From Naematelia aurantialba (taxonomy: Eukaryota > Basidiomycota > Tremellomycetes > Tremellales > Naemateliaceae), in contig JAKFAO010000010.1 in the NCBI GenBank assembly GCA_021527695.1, positions 62,001 to 126,000 of the forward strand: 64,000 nt of DNA, read 5' to 3'. The position numbers and the translations under genes were made by a program. This document shows, piece by piece, positions 11,821 to 21,266 of the stretch (the stretch's first letter is position 1; the number at the start of each line of letters is the position of its first letter). Under the pieces are notes generated by a model. That model worked only from the letters and a program-made list of their open reading frames with translations. It was not told where the DNA came from and did no database searches.

Positions 11821-11829
11821 TATATAAAA
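11821..11829 (+). promoter_or_regulatory. TATA box of orphan gene 1
   Basis: tatataaaa about 123 bases before the first ATG (11944) of the orphan reading frame; supports that this frame is transcribed. Confidence 0.5.
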
Positions 11830-11943
11830 GCAAGGAGGGGAATTCAAGACCTGATCACACGTTCTCAAATTTCCTCCAGCACCAGTACTGGCATCTAACG
11901 ACTCAGAAGCCCTCCCTCATTGACTGTTCGTCCGCCTTACCTG

Positions 11944-12468
11944 ATGAGTTCGCAGAGACAATTGCCGATCTCAAGAACACTGCTTGGCGCCTTGAGCAAC
12001 AACGAGTCGTATATCATCCCGGTCCAAAGGTCCCAGTGCGACATCAACATCACCGATGTTAGAACGGATGGGCGTACGTTGAGCCTCAAACTGGAGAGAC
12101 AGGACTCGATCGCCAGTGGCACTAACCAAATGACGGTTCGTTCCAGATCGACCGCGTCAGTAGCCACCTTTTTGGCTTCCCGGATGAATTTCCTCTCGGC
12201 GAACGACCACAGATTGGTCACAGCTTTAGCTGCTTTTGGTAGGGCGCCCCATACCGAGGGCCGGTACATATACTACGATGACTGCACTCCGGATGGGTCT
12301 GAAACCATAGATTTATGTCAAACGCATGACGCTACGTGGCTCAATATCATTTGCAACCGGGATGACGAGCCTTCCCAAGGACGGGAAGGGGAATGGATCA
12401 ACTGGAGGCAACCCGAGAGATCCGTCGTGCGGCACAGTATGACGCTCCGCAGCAGGACCAAAGGCTGA
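11944..12468 (+). CDS. Orphan protein, tandem family member 1
   Basis: Intronless frame of 174 residues from the first ATG; no known family recognised. The N-terminus (ISRTLLGALSNNESY) resembles the same region of the two frames downstream, followed by a DGRTLSLKL strand-like segment, then FLSANDHRLVTALAAF, and a short acidic WLNIICNRDDEPS stretch. The C-terminus ends in a basic MTLRSRTKG, close to the YSLRSRT of member 2. There is no signal peptide or membrane helix. A good TATA box lies upstream. Codon use is ordinary. In a region where most genes have many introns, an intronless orphan is unusual. Function unknown; the basic tail could point to the nucleus, which is a guess. Confidence 0.6.
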   Translation: MSSQRQLPISRTLLGALSNNESYIIPVQRSQCDINITDVRTDGRTLSLKLERQDSIASGTNQMTVRSRSTASVATFLASRMNFLSANDHRLVTALAAFGRAPHTEGRYIYYDDCTPDGSETIDLCQTHDATWLNIICNRDDEPSQGREGEWINWRQPERSVVRHSMTLRSRTKG

Positions 12469-13173
12469 TCTGGCCATTTGCGGCCATTTTCACATTGCTT
12501 CCCGGTCGATGGCGTAGGCATTACAAAAGGCGCGACTGCGATGCACGCATGCATATACTTTTGCTTGCCGCCCATTTCTCTGGACTTGGCAGGCATACCC
12601 GCCCTTGTGCTATGAGACACGAGCTTAGCTCAGCGAGAGTGGTTGGCGCAGCTGGCGGAAGGTCCGAAAACGGGCGTCTTTGAATGTGCTCACCCTGCTC
12701 GGGTCCATAAAGCATCAAGGATCGTGTTAATGATGCCTTGTGCCAGCCGTTCTCTCTTCAGCTGGGTCGGGTGGGACCCACCAGTCCGTGCGCGCCGCCG
12801 TGCTTCAACTTTTAGTCTCCGTATTCCCGCCGCGTTACGTAGCACCCGAGGGGCGGCTTTCCAGCACACTGTCTCATTCTGTTGAGAACAGAGCATCCCA
12901 AGCATGTGTTCGTCTGGAAGTCTGAAGCGGGCTCTTGCGTAGCCTCGCTCCCGAGGCTCCTTTCAAAGTCGTTGCTGAGGCGAGTTGGGAGCTTCGATAT
13001 GTGATCCTTTCGCAATTTCTTTTTTGCAACTTCTGTGAACGAGTCTACAGGAAGAGAGCCTGCAGGAAGATCCAAGTCGAGCGTCTCTGTTATTTCACTC
13101 GGGACGTCTCTCCCTCTAAAACACTTCATCCGACTCATCCGTATCTGATTTGTTTCCCTCAATCACGACTTTG
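12469..13173. other. Intergenic region between orphan genes 1 and 2
   Basis: About 700 bases without a supported gene. One small hairpin (agcctcg/cgaggct, 12941-12958) is present. Short frames on both strands show no similarity to the flanking orphan proteins that I can see. Confidence 0.45.
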
Positions 13174-13962
13174 ATGAGTGGCCAAATTTCCAGGCGACGT
13201 ACGTTGTTCGACTCGCTGGGAAACGACGAGCTATACTCGTACATTCCAGACGCCGGGAGAAGGCGCCATTCCTCCCAGCCAAACACGCCCGACGAGCCTT
13301 GCTCGTCCTCGTTGACACAGGACAGTACTACAGAGAGCCTCGTCCAAGTCGAACAGCTCACATTGTCTCCAGATGGCACGGTGCTGAGACTGAAATTACG
13401 CCTGAGAAATCCGTTCGGACTGATATACGCTCCTGCCCCTCTTGGTGGTTGGCAAATCACAGTCGTACCGTCGAGGCTCTTGAAGCAAGATTTCGAAGAC
13501 CCTACCTTCTCCCAGTTCTGGGCTAGGAAACAGAAATTTCGGTCGGTACTGAGCGCCAATTTGAAATCGGCTGTGACAGCCTGGTGTGAGGATCCTCAGA
13601 AATCCTGGCACGAAGATCAGAATGGGACGATATGCCTCACGGGGGACGACACCGACGAGCGTGGACCCATTGCATGGCTCAAACTGGTTGTACCTACAGA
13701 GCCCTCGTCGGCGACACAGGGTACCTCGAGCAGAATGGGAATTACGAGCGGCCAATCAAGGGGCAGAAGAGAAAGTAAAACGAGGATCGGCGTAAGCACG
13801 TCCCCATACAATCTACGAAATCGTCCTGAGAAGCAAGTCACCTCACGGAGCGCAGGGGTAAGGACAAATGCTTCTACGACATCACGTTACAGCCTACGCA
13901 GCCGGACCGTGAAACAATTCACTTCTGATTGGGATAGCCGATTGCGCAGAGGGACAGCCTGA
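13174..13962 (+). CDS. Orphan protein, tandem family member 2
   Basis: Intronless frame of 262 residues; family unknown. It starts MSGQISRRRTLFDSLGNDE, which lines up with MSSQ...ISRTLLGALSNNE of member 1. A low-complexity Ser/Pro stretch follows, then SPDGTVLRLKLRLRN, matching the DGRTLSLKL segment of member 1. VLSANLKSAVTAW matches FLSANDHRLVTALAAF. GPIAWLKLVV precedes a Ser/Arg-rich basic tail with two copies of a Y-x-LR-x-R motif (YNLRNRP, YSLRSRT). No signal peptide or membrane helix. The similarity to its neighbours is weak but in the same order, which supports an old tandem duplication. Function unknown. Confidence 0.65.
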   Translation: MSGQISRRRTLFDSLGNDELYSYIPDAGRRRHSSQPNTPDEPCSSSLTQDSTTESLVQVEQLTLSPDGTVLRLKLRLRNPFGLIYAPAPLGGWQITVVPSRLLKQDFEDPTFSQFWARKQKFRSVLSANLKSAVTAWCEDPQKSWHEDQNGTICLTGDDTDERGPIAWLKLVVPTEPSSATQGTSSRMGITSGQSRGRRESKTRIGVSTSPYNLRNRPEKQVTSRSAGVRTNASTTSRYSLRSRTVKQFTSDWDSRLRRGTA

Positions 13963-14292
13963 TAGTACCGGCGTTCTGTACATAAAGCACATGTTGTTGA
14001 AGCATATGATATCGTTTAAGCATATCGTTGAGCAATGAGGTGATCTTGGCAAGTTTTCGTTGCCCGACTTACTGAACTGCTACCGCAAGCACAGCTATAC
14101 TGCCATTCCAGGTTTAAGCCACTCCTTTGCCTTACCAATCCCTCTGTTCATGCAACGTTTGTCAAAGGTTACCTTGAATCGTGATGATATATGACTAAAG
14201 CGGAAGCTCGATGCCTTCTCTTGTTGCCTCTGCAGCGCTCCTCAGACTCTTTCATTGGCTGACTACATTGACTACATTGACTACCTGGTGGT
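13963..14292. other. Intergenic region between orphan genes 2 and 3
   Basis: About 330 bases, AT-richer than its surroundings. Just before the start of member 3 there is a short direct repeat of gactacatt (about 14261-14285, two to three copies). No gene seen. Confidence 0.45.
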
Positions 14293-15132
14293 ATGGCCCA
14301 CCTGATGGATCATATTCCGTCGCTCCCGCCTAGCTACTCAAGGACTATGATTGGCTCGTTGCAGAACCGTGAACCGTACTCTCACAGGTCCGAATCCTAC
14401 CTTGGTGGCGAATACCACATCGACGTCACTCATGCCAATGTGTCTCCTGGCAGCGGGACCTTGCGCATCGGGCTGCAGGTCACACAGGATTTCAAATTGG
14501 AGCCAGCGGCACTGGGCACCGCCGTGTCACAAACATATGACCCCGCTGATGACAATGACGAAAACGCTCTAACAATCATAGTCTCGCCGACTGTGGCGTC
14601 CAACTTTACCTCGGCTGAAATATCTGGCTACTGCAACGCCAGACGGGAAACACTGGCCCAAGCCCATTCTAGCATCATTCTCGCCCTGGAAGAATGGTGC
14701 TGGCAGCTTGAGAACGGCTCACAGAGCATAGAGAAATTCTACCGAGAATCGCACGACGGGAAATGGGCATTGGACTTTACGTTGGTTCATGGGAATTGCG
14801 GTGCGCGGATCTCTCTCACAGCCGACCCCGACGACGGTCCGTCCACAACCAAAACAGCCGGCTCGAGAGTCGCCACCTTGAGACAGGAGATGATGGGAGC
14901 GGGAACCATGACAGATGCACTTGGCAGACGCGCGACGGGCGAGACAAAGACAAAACTCCGCACAACGTCGAGTCCGACATCTGGCGAGTCGACGCGAAAG
15001 CCCAAGCGTCGGCGGCCGTCCTTGGATGAGCAATCGTTTCGGTCAACAGGCGGGTTCAGGATATCGGCGCTCACACCCAGGCAACCTCTCCCTCGGAGAT
15101 CAAGTGGACCGAGCACGTCCACAGCCTCCTAG
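14293..15132 (+). CDS. Orphan protein, tandem family member 3
   Basis: Intronless frame of 279 residues; family unknown. YSRTMIGSLQNREPY near residue 15 matches the N-terminal signature of members 1 and 2, and SPGSGTLRIGLQV matches their DG-x-L-x-L-x-L segment. A helical stretch ending in LALEEWCWQLE corresponds in position to TALAAF and SAVTAW, and DFTLVHGNCGARISL to the later beta-like segment. The last 90 residues are basic and Ser/Thr/Arg-rich (KPKRRRPS), a likely nuclear signal. The Y-x-LR-x-R motif of members 1 and 2 is not evident. The start could also be the ATG at 14305 or 14347. Function unknown. Confidence 0.65.
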   Translation: MAHLMDHIPSLPPSYSRTMIGSLQNREPYSHRSESYLGGEYHIDVTHANVSPGSGTLRIGLQVTQDFKLEPAALGTAVSQTYDPADDNDENALTIIVSPTVASNFTSAEISGYCNARRETLAQAHSSIILALEEWCWQLENGSQSIEKFYRESHDGKWALDFTLVHGNCGARISLTADPDDGPSTTKTAGSRVATLRQEMMGAGTMTDALGRRATGETKTKLRTTSSPTSGESTRKPKRRRPSLDEQSFRSTGGFRISALTPRQPLPRRSSGPSTSTAS

Positions 15133-15421
15133 CTAGAGGAGAGTCGCTAAACAACTGGCCGCACCGCGGGAGTACTCTGTCAGACTGGGATAACGCCACC
15201 GAGTCTGTAGGAATTGTGGCTAGCGGCGTTCAACGACCCTTTCAATTCCAACTCAATGCCCTCCATTCCGTACGATCTTAACATGTTAAGCTGATTGGTG
15301 GGACCCTAAAGAGTCGTCACATGCATGACTGTGCGCATTCCTGCATAGTATAACATGCTGAAGTATCGGCTGTCTGCGCCACAACTGCCTTATGGCGTAT
15401 AGTTGTCGTGTCAACCTTCCG

Positions 15422-18400
15422 TCACTCTACGATCCAGCTCCCACCGCATGCACAACCGGTTTGCCGCTCCGACTTCCACCCAGACCAACCTGTGGCGTCC
15501 CAGGAAGCCTCCACTTCATCAACCAGGACAACGACCTGACTTCGGTCCTCGCGTCGAAGCGCGACAGTACGCCAACCACACCTGATACATCGGGCTGCTC
15601 CGGTCGCCCGAGTTTCTCGTGGTGAAAGACGCGTAATAGGAAGGTACGTGACACAGTCATACACTTCCTCTTCGGGAAGATCAGATTTGAACAGCGACGA
15701 ATGGTCTGGAAGCGCCGCGAGCAGTGGTTGCAGCACACTGCGAATCGGTCCTAGAGATAGATTGACCAGCGAGGACACGACCTGCTCTTCCGAAACGGCA
15801 TCTATAGGGACTGCCCATGTCAGTCAACATGGCAATGAGTGGTTGCTGACCCTTCGATAAGTTTGTCACAGCGCGACCCCAGGCCACCATATCCACGCCG
15901 AGACTGTCTGTTAGACGCCTCAACCTTTCCTGGAGAAGGACAGTGGCCCGTGCATCCTTGCCAATCGCTGAAGGCAGGAATCGGCTCTCAGTCTGTAGGA
16001 TCGGCCTTTCCAAGGCAAGAACGAATCTGGAATAGGCCATGACTTGCGCCAACACGAGGACAATAAGCGGCCGGAGACCCGGATGGAGAACTGTCAGGAC
16101 ACGTCTAAAGCCTTATCCTAGTCAGTTTTGTTCTTTGATAGAGAGAGCACTTACGATCAAGGTCCGGCGACGCAGACCACTCGAATTCCCCGCGCACGAT
16201 CACCGTCTCCCGGAAGAGTTCGACAAGCGTAGTTAATGCCCATTCTGCAACACCGCACAAGCCCCATACCGAGTCTGTCATGCTGAATGAGCTGAGCAAT
16301 ACAAGGTCTCCCGTCCGACTGACCCAGATCAAATTCAATATGACCTCGGCTGCTGGATGTTGCGCAGCGCGAGAACAGCCGGCTGGCTTCAAGGAGATGG
16401 AGGAGTTCAGCAGCTAACTGTAGCCGGGCATCTTGGGATGATCTTCAACAATCAGCTTCACCACCCAAGTGGTATTCTGTCTCACTGATAAAGAGCAACT
16501 TGGAGTTGAAGAAGTTCTGCGAGCGAAGTTACTCCTACCTCATTATCAATCATCGTGTAGGCGCGGGCGAGAACATCAGGCACGACAGCTACATGTGTCA
16601 GACAGTAATGGACTCGGCCGTCAGGTGACGTACAACCTTGCTCATCTGCGCGTATGTGGCCGCTGACAGCTCGGACGACATCGGAGTAATCGAAGCCCTG
16701 CTTGATCGCCAAGAAGAAAGCTACGGAGATATCCTCCACATCACTCGAACTCTCATTTTCTGCCAGCATGTCAACTCAGAGTGGCAGCTCTCCTAGACAA
16801 GGACGGCTTACCACTGAGAGCGGATATGACTACTGGGATAGCTCCGAAGTCTCTTCCGACGACAGCGGCCAAGCCGAGACAACCACGATCCACGCTCTGG
16901 CTGGTTACCAGCTCCAGACCTTTGATGGAAGGCAATTCGCCTAGGTCAATGCCTCTCCCACAGAGCACTTCCCAATGGGATTGGTCGTCCGCTGCCTTCC
17001 CATCACTCGACGCAGGAAAGAGATTGATGTGGTTCAGCGAGGGTCCCGCTGCGGTTTGCAGAATAGCCAGTGCCAGAGTACGGTTTTGAATGTCAGGTAG
17101 TGGCGCGATGGCGAGTATAGAAGTGGAGGCAGGGGATGTAGATGAGACCAGACAATCCGGAATGACAGACTAGTGGCGTTAGCTCCGCTGGCTCAATTTA
17201 GATATGCAAGAAGCCTACCCAGTCCGAAGCGTGCGCGGTCTCAGCAGGGTTTGAGATTTCAGAAAAGCTTTCCGATATCTCCACTTCCCGCCTCTCGAAT
17301 CCCAGCACTTGGATGGTACTTGGGGTGCCGTCCGTATCTGACGCTCCTCAGTTTTGCAGCAGGAAAGAACGCACCTTGCTGCTCGCTGTATATGCAAGCT
17401 ACTGCCACACTCTCTTGAGAACTTTTGCGACTTTCAGAAAATTCTGAGGCCAAACCATCTGACTGAATTCTCCTCTCTTGGTAGAGGGGTATAAAAACCA
17501 TTCCTTGCAGTGTAGCATTTTTTGGCGCAGTATCTGGCAGTCTAGGCATCGGAGTTATCGTCATGTCTGCCCACGTTAGTCGGCTTATGGTGATGTGCAA
17601 GCTCTGAACGTACAATGTCTTTGGTCCTCCTTTACACCCACCTCAAGTCTTGCCACACCAGGTCCATTGACATCCTCCCATCCTACCCAGACACCTTCAC
17701 TACCTGCAACCATCCCCATCCAACCTTTCTTGAGTTCCCCGCCGCCAGTTGGCAACAGTGTCGTATCGGTCATACTAGGGACATGACAACGGGTGTGTGT
17801 GGGTGCATGAATATCCATCATTGCGTACCTGGAGCTGTTGATGGCATCACTGTCGAGATTATGGCGATGGGGGTGGGCACAAGGAGAGACCAGAGAGATT
17901 CCAGCAGAAGTAAGGATCAGGAAGACCGGGCCTTGACGAGAGTTCCAAGCAGCGGGCTGCCGAGGTCCACGAGCAGCCGCTCGCCCTGATACAGTATGGA
18001 TGCGGGGAGGGTAGAGGTGCATGATGGCGAGGGGGGCCAACGACAAGGGAACAACACCATGGGTTGGGACGGCTTGCGTGGTGGTGATTGGGGAGAGGAT
18101 GGAGGCTGGATAAATCGCGATGGCACCTCCGGAAGTCGCAGGATACGGATGAAAGATGACGACCCACTCCCCATCTGGCGAGACGGACACTTGTTGGCCC
18201 GGAGTCGTAACGCTTGGATGAGGTAACACTCGAGGAGAGGATCGGGAAAAGACTGAAGTGAACAACTGTCCCGCGGTCGGTGAAGGCGAAGGGTATATCA
18301 GATGGGACGTGGTAGGATGGAACGAAGCGGATTTACTGGAAAGGTCAGGCACTGCACATTGCAAGGAGAGCTCACCTTGCACCGAGGAGAGGAGGCGACG

Positions 18401-18575
18401 CCTTGAGATACCGGAGCCGCCTCTGAGCATGTTTGGAACTCTCGGCAGTGGTCTCGTCGTCTGCCTCCATGTTGGACAAGCTGTGTGACTGGGAAGAGCG
18501 TCCAGTAGTTAGCACCTTGGCGAGCGCCATCATCTTCGGTGCATGAGTCACGTGACCAGAAATGCTTCCGCTCAC
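15422..18575 (-). CDS. MED16: Mediator complex subunit 16
   Basis: Tail-module subunit of the Mediator co-activator that links transcription factors to RNA polymerase II. The N-terminal half (17585-18430) is WD40-like, with VSVSPDGEWVVIFHP and a long beta-rich region; the middle has SMTDSVWGLCGVAEWALTTL and VMAYSRFVLALE. The last exon carries the Cys-rich Mediator-16 C-terminal motif: RCIRCGW, then spaced Trp residues, then GCACGGSW just before the stop. Exons are separated by short introns; for example 17968-18430-side exon joins 18431+ through an intron that restores SKSASF. One junction near 17605-17635 needs either a 23-nt intron or a frame change (see findings). The start is uncertain: ATGs at 18575, 18533 and 18530 are in frame. 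It is divergent from CKS1 with an E-box between or inside the 5' end. Confidence 0.75.
18547..18556. promoter_or_regulatory. E-box palindrome GTCACGTGAC
   Basis: Perfect 10-bp palindrome containing CACGTG, the bHLH (Cbf1/Pho4-type) core. It lies about 255 bases before the CKS1 ATG and within or just upstream of the divergent MED16 start, depending on which MED16 ATG is used. Confidence 0.4.
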
Positions 18576-18810
18576 CTTGACGCGCAGCCCGACCGACGCG
18601 TGCCTTCTCCAACTTTCTGCGATTCCATTTTACATCTCTCTCTCTCTCTTGCTTGCTTTCTGCTCTTCTCCACAACATCTGTCTTTTCAAGCATCTCAAG
18701 CATCCTAAACGACGCATACATACAGCACATCTGTCGGGACCATCTCAAAGACAAGCCTAGACCGAGAAGAAAGCTCAGCCACAGCAAGACATTTTCAGCC
18801 GGCCGTTACC

Positions 18811-19675
18811 ATGCCTCCTGGGAAATCCGCTTCACTCGAGGAACTGTCCGAGCGGTGAGTCGGCTCGAGATTGCCAGTCCAGTCTACTGACCGTGTGCAG
18901 TATCATCTACTCAGACAGATGTGAGGCTGGCCAGGATGTCCGCATGTTCTCCAGCTGACGTACTACCAGATTCAGACGACAATTTCGAATACCGTCATGT
19001 CATCTTGCCAAAACAGATGCTCAAACTGATACCAAAATCGTCCGTATTCTCTCTCTATCTTGATGAATGCAAGCTGATCGTTTGTTACCAACTTGCTCTT
19101 CATTTGTCCTCCTAGTCCGTGTATGTTTGGCTGCCCCGATCCATCATCCCATCCATCTTCGCTCGCGATTGCCCTCGTTGTTACGCTCATCTTCATCCTG
19201 CAATGTGCACCCGGATCGACGATTTCACGGACATCCCGGTATTTTGTTATCGTCATTCTGGTCTGGCATGTCGCTGTCGATCCTCGCTCAAACCCTCTTT
19301 ACCGGATGACATCACCTGGACATTTTTTTCCTCTTGCCGTCCCGTTGCGATTAAACAGCTATTTCGTGCCGGATGACTCTGGGCTCCTTCGGATTCTTGA
19401 TGAGCAAGAGTGGCGTGGTATTGGGATTACACAATCACTTGGTTGGGAGCATTTCGAGGTGCACGGTGAGTATACGTTCGCGATTCATCCTCGACGGTAC
19501 TGCTGATGACTGCCGCAGCGCCAGAACCACATATCTGTAAGCCGCTCGTAGTTTGTCGGCCGCCAAAGCCCAGCTGATTTGATCTAGTGCTCTTCCGCAG
19601 ACCATTGGTGTGTATCTCCTCCCATCCGACTGACTCTGCTGACGCATTATAAAGCCTGGAGGAGGGAAGAAGTAG
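18811..19675 (+). CDS. CKS1: Cyclin-dependent kinase regulatory subunit Cks1/Suc1
   Basis: Small CDK-binding protein that reads phospho-sites on substrates and drives cell-cycle transitions. Seven exons give 99 residues: 18811-18854, 18901-18920, 18970-19039, 19359-19465, 19519-19536, 19588-19607 and 19655-19675; phases agree throughout. Conserved landmarks are [35 protein letters not shown] and the HIxLLFRRPLP-type end (APEPHI, then LLFRRPL). Four of the seven exons are 18 to 21 nt long, so the gene is nearly invisible to frame-based searches. Intron 3 (19040-19358, about 320 nt) uses a gtccgt donor, weaker than the others. Divergent from MED16. Confidence 0.9.
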
Positions 19676-20166
19676 AATGCCGGACTCGAGGGTGGAACGT
19701 TCCGGTGGGGTTTCAAAGTTCAGGATTCAGGTTACGTGCGAGTCGATCACAGCATGAGAAGGGTGTAAAGATCAAGCGAGATTTATGTAGGGTATGAGGA
19801 TAGAGCATCAGAGACCAGCAGAGTGTCATGGACGATTAAGCAGGAGGGTTCGCGTTGGTCAGCGTGGCCCATCTCTTTTCTCTCAGCGGGACAAGGCAGT
19901 CTGTTTCCATGCACTGTGGGCTACCAGCAGCCGGACAGCCGTTTGGTATGGGCTCAAACGGTATATGGGCTCAGAACGTGATATGATCAATTGGCACTCG
20001 ACCACTTTCGTGGACAGATTGTATTCCTGCTCTCATCAAGATGCTGAATTCACAGGCTCGACGCTGAGGATAGCCGATGCATGTATTTCAACCCGTCCAC
20101 TAGATCCGACGAGTCTCCAAAGTTACACATCCAGCCTGAGTGGTCATCGAGCCCGCGCGGAAGCGC
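19676..20166. other. Intergenic region CKS1 / RPP2
   Basis: About 490 bases between the convergent 3' ends of CKS1 and the P2 gene. No gene, clear hairpin or repeat family recognised. Confidence 0.5.
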
Positions 20167-20805
20167 TTAGTCGAACAGACCGAAGCCCTGAGTTTGTCAG
20201 CCTCCATCCTTCGCATAGCACTGTTCGTATCCGCAATCGGGTTTCTGCCATCATCTGCTGAGAGATGACGAGCACAAGCTGATGATAGGTGCAAGACTCT
20301 GGAGAGAGGGAGCTTACCATGTCGTCGTCAGACTCCTCCTTGGCCTCCTCCTTCTTCTCCTCAGCCGGGGCCTCCTCAGCAGCACCGCCAGCAGCGGCAG
20401 CGGCCGGGGCGGCACCACCGGAAGAGACACCAGCGCCACCGGATGGGACGCTGGCGAGCTTCTGGTTGCCCTCGGCGATGAGCTGTCATAGTCAGTAATA
20501 TGTTCGCCTAATTACGCATGATGATCTCTTCACGCATGCGACGTTGGTGTATCGTCGACTGAAAGTGATGCAGAGGGAGGCGCTCTCGCGTCCTCCAGCG
20601 TTGAGAGTTGATAAGAGATGAATCCTACGAGGAACTCCCAACTCACCTCGTTGATGTCCTTGCCCTCGAGCTCAGAGATGAGCTTGTCGAGCTGGGCATC
20701 GTCGGCCTCGGCGCCAACGGTCTCAAGGAGGCCCTTGATGTCCGAGGCGGAAGGGGAGGCGTTGCCGCCGATCTGGAGAAGGAGGTACGCTGCTAAGTGC
20801 TTCAT
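20167..20805 (-). CDS. RPP2: 60S acidic ribosomal protein P2
   Basis: Stalk protein of the large ribosomal subunit that recruits translation GTPases. Exons 20647-20805, 20318-20482 and 20167-20187 give 114 residues. The N-terminal dimerisation domain begins [15 protein letters not shown] and contains [11 protein letters not shown], typical of P2 rather than P1; an Ala/Gly/Glu-rich hinge follows and the protein ends in the diagnostic SDDDMGFGLFD. The last exon is 21 nt and carries only GFGLFD and the stop, so the whole conserved factor-binding tail beyond the acidic run depends on one splice. Intron 2 (20188-20317) is 130 nt. Confidence 0.95.
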
Positions 20806-21266
20806 CTGTTCGAGTTGGCGAAGAGCGCAAGGCGAAACAAAACCGAGATAGACGCGGCGGAAACGTCGACGCAAAGACAAGGGTGGAAATGGAATGAGAA
20901 GGAGGCAGAATTCATCAGCGATGCACAAGACGATAGGCGAGCAGCCTCTGCGACTCACTTTGGGTTGGGGGGGACGTAAACCGATTTAAGCTGGTACAGC
21001 AGGAATACGTTCTGAAGAACCGAAAACCCAAGGACGAGCAGCAAGGAATAGCATGGGAGAGCACGGGAGCAAATCTGTCAGTGGCATTTCGCATGTTCTA
21101 AACGCCGATCATCGGAGATAAGACTTGTGCAGGCCTAAACAGAACAACAAAGCTCAAGCCTATTCCTCTTCATACAGGCTCGTGTCGCGCGCCTTATTCC
21201 GCCAACTCAAGTGGAGGTAGTCCATCTCAGTCTGCTACTCTCCATGTTCTGGATGGTCAGGCTCAC
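20806..21266. other. Divergent upstream region of RPP2 and the unknown gene at 21267
   Basis: About 460 bases. Pyrimidine-rich on the P2 strand as usual for ribosomal-protein promoters. No further gene is supported. Confidence 0.45.

Larger units (their letters stand above)
10831..11943. other. Gene-poor stretch with inverted repeat and tRNA-like fragment
   Basis: About 1.1 kb with only short frames. It holds a perfect 18-bp inverted repeat (11004-11048), a tRNA A-box-like stretch (about 11068-11093) with no matching T arm, and the TATA box of the first orphan gene (11821). No conserved protein could be spliced from it. Confidence 0.5.
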
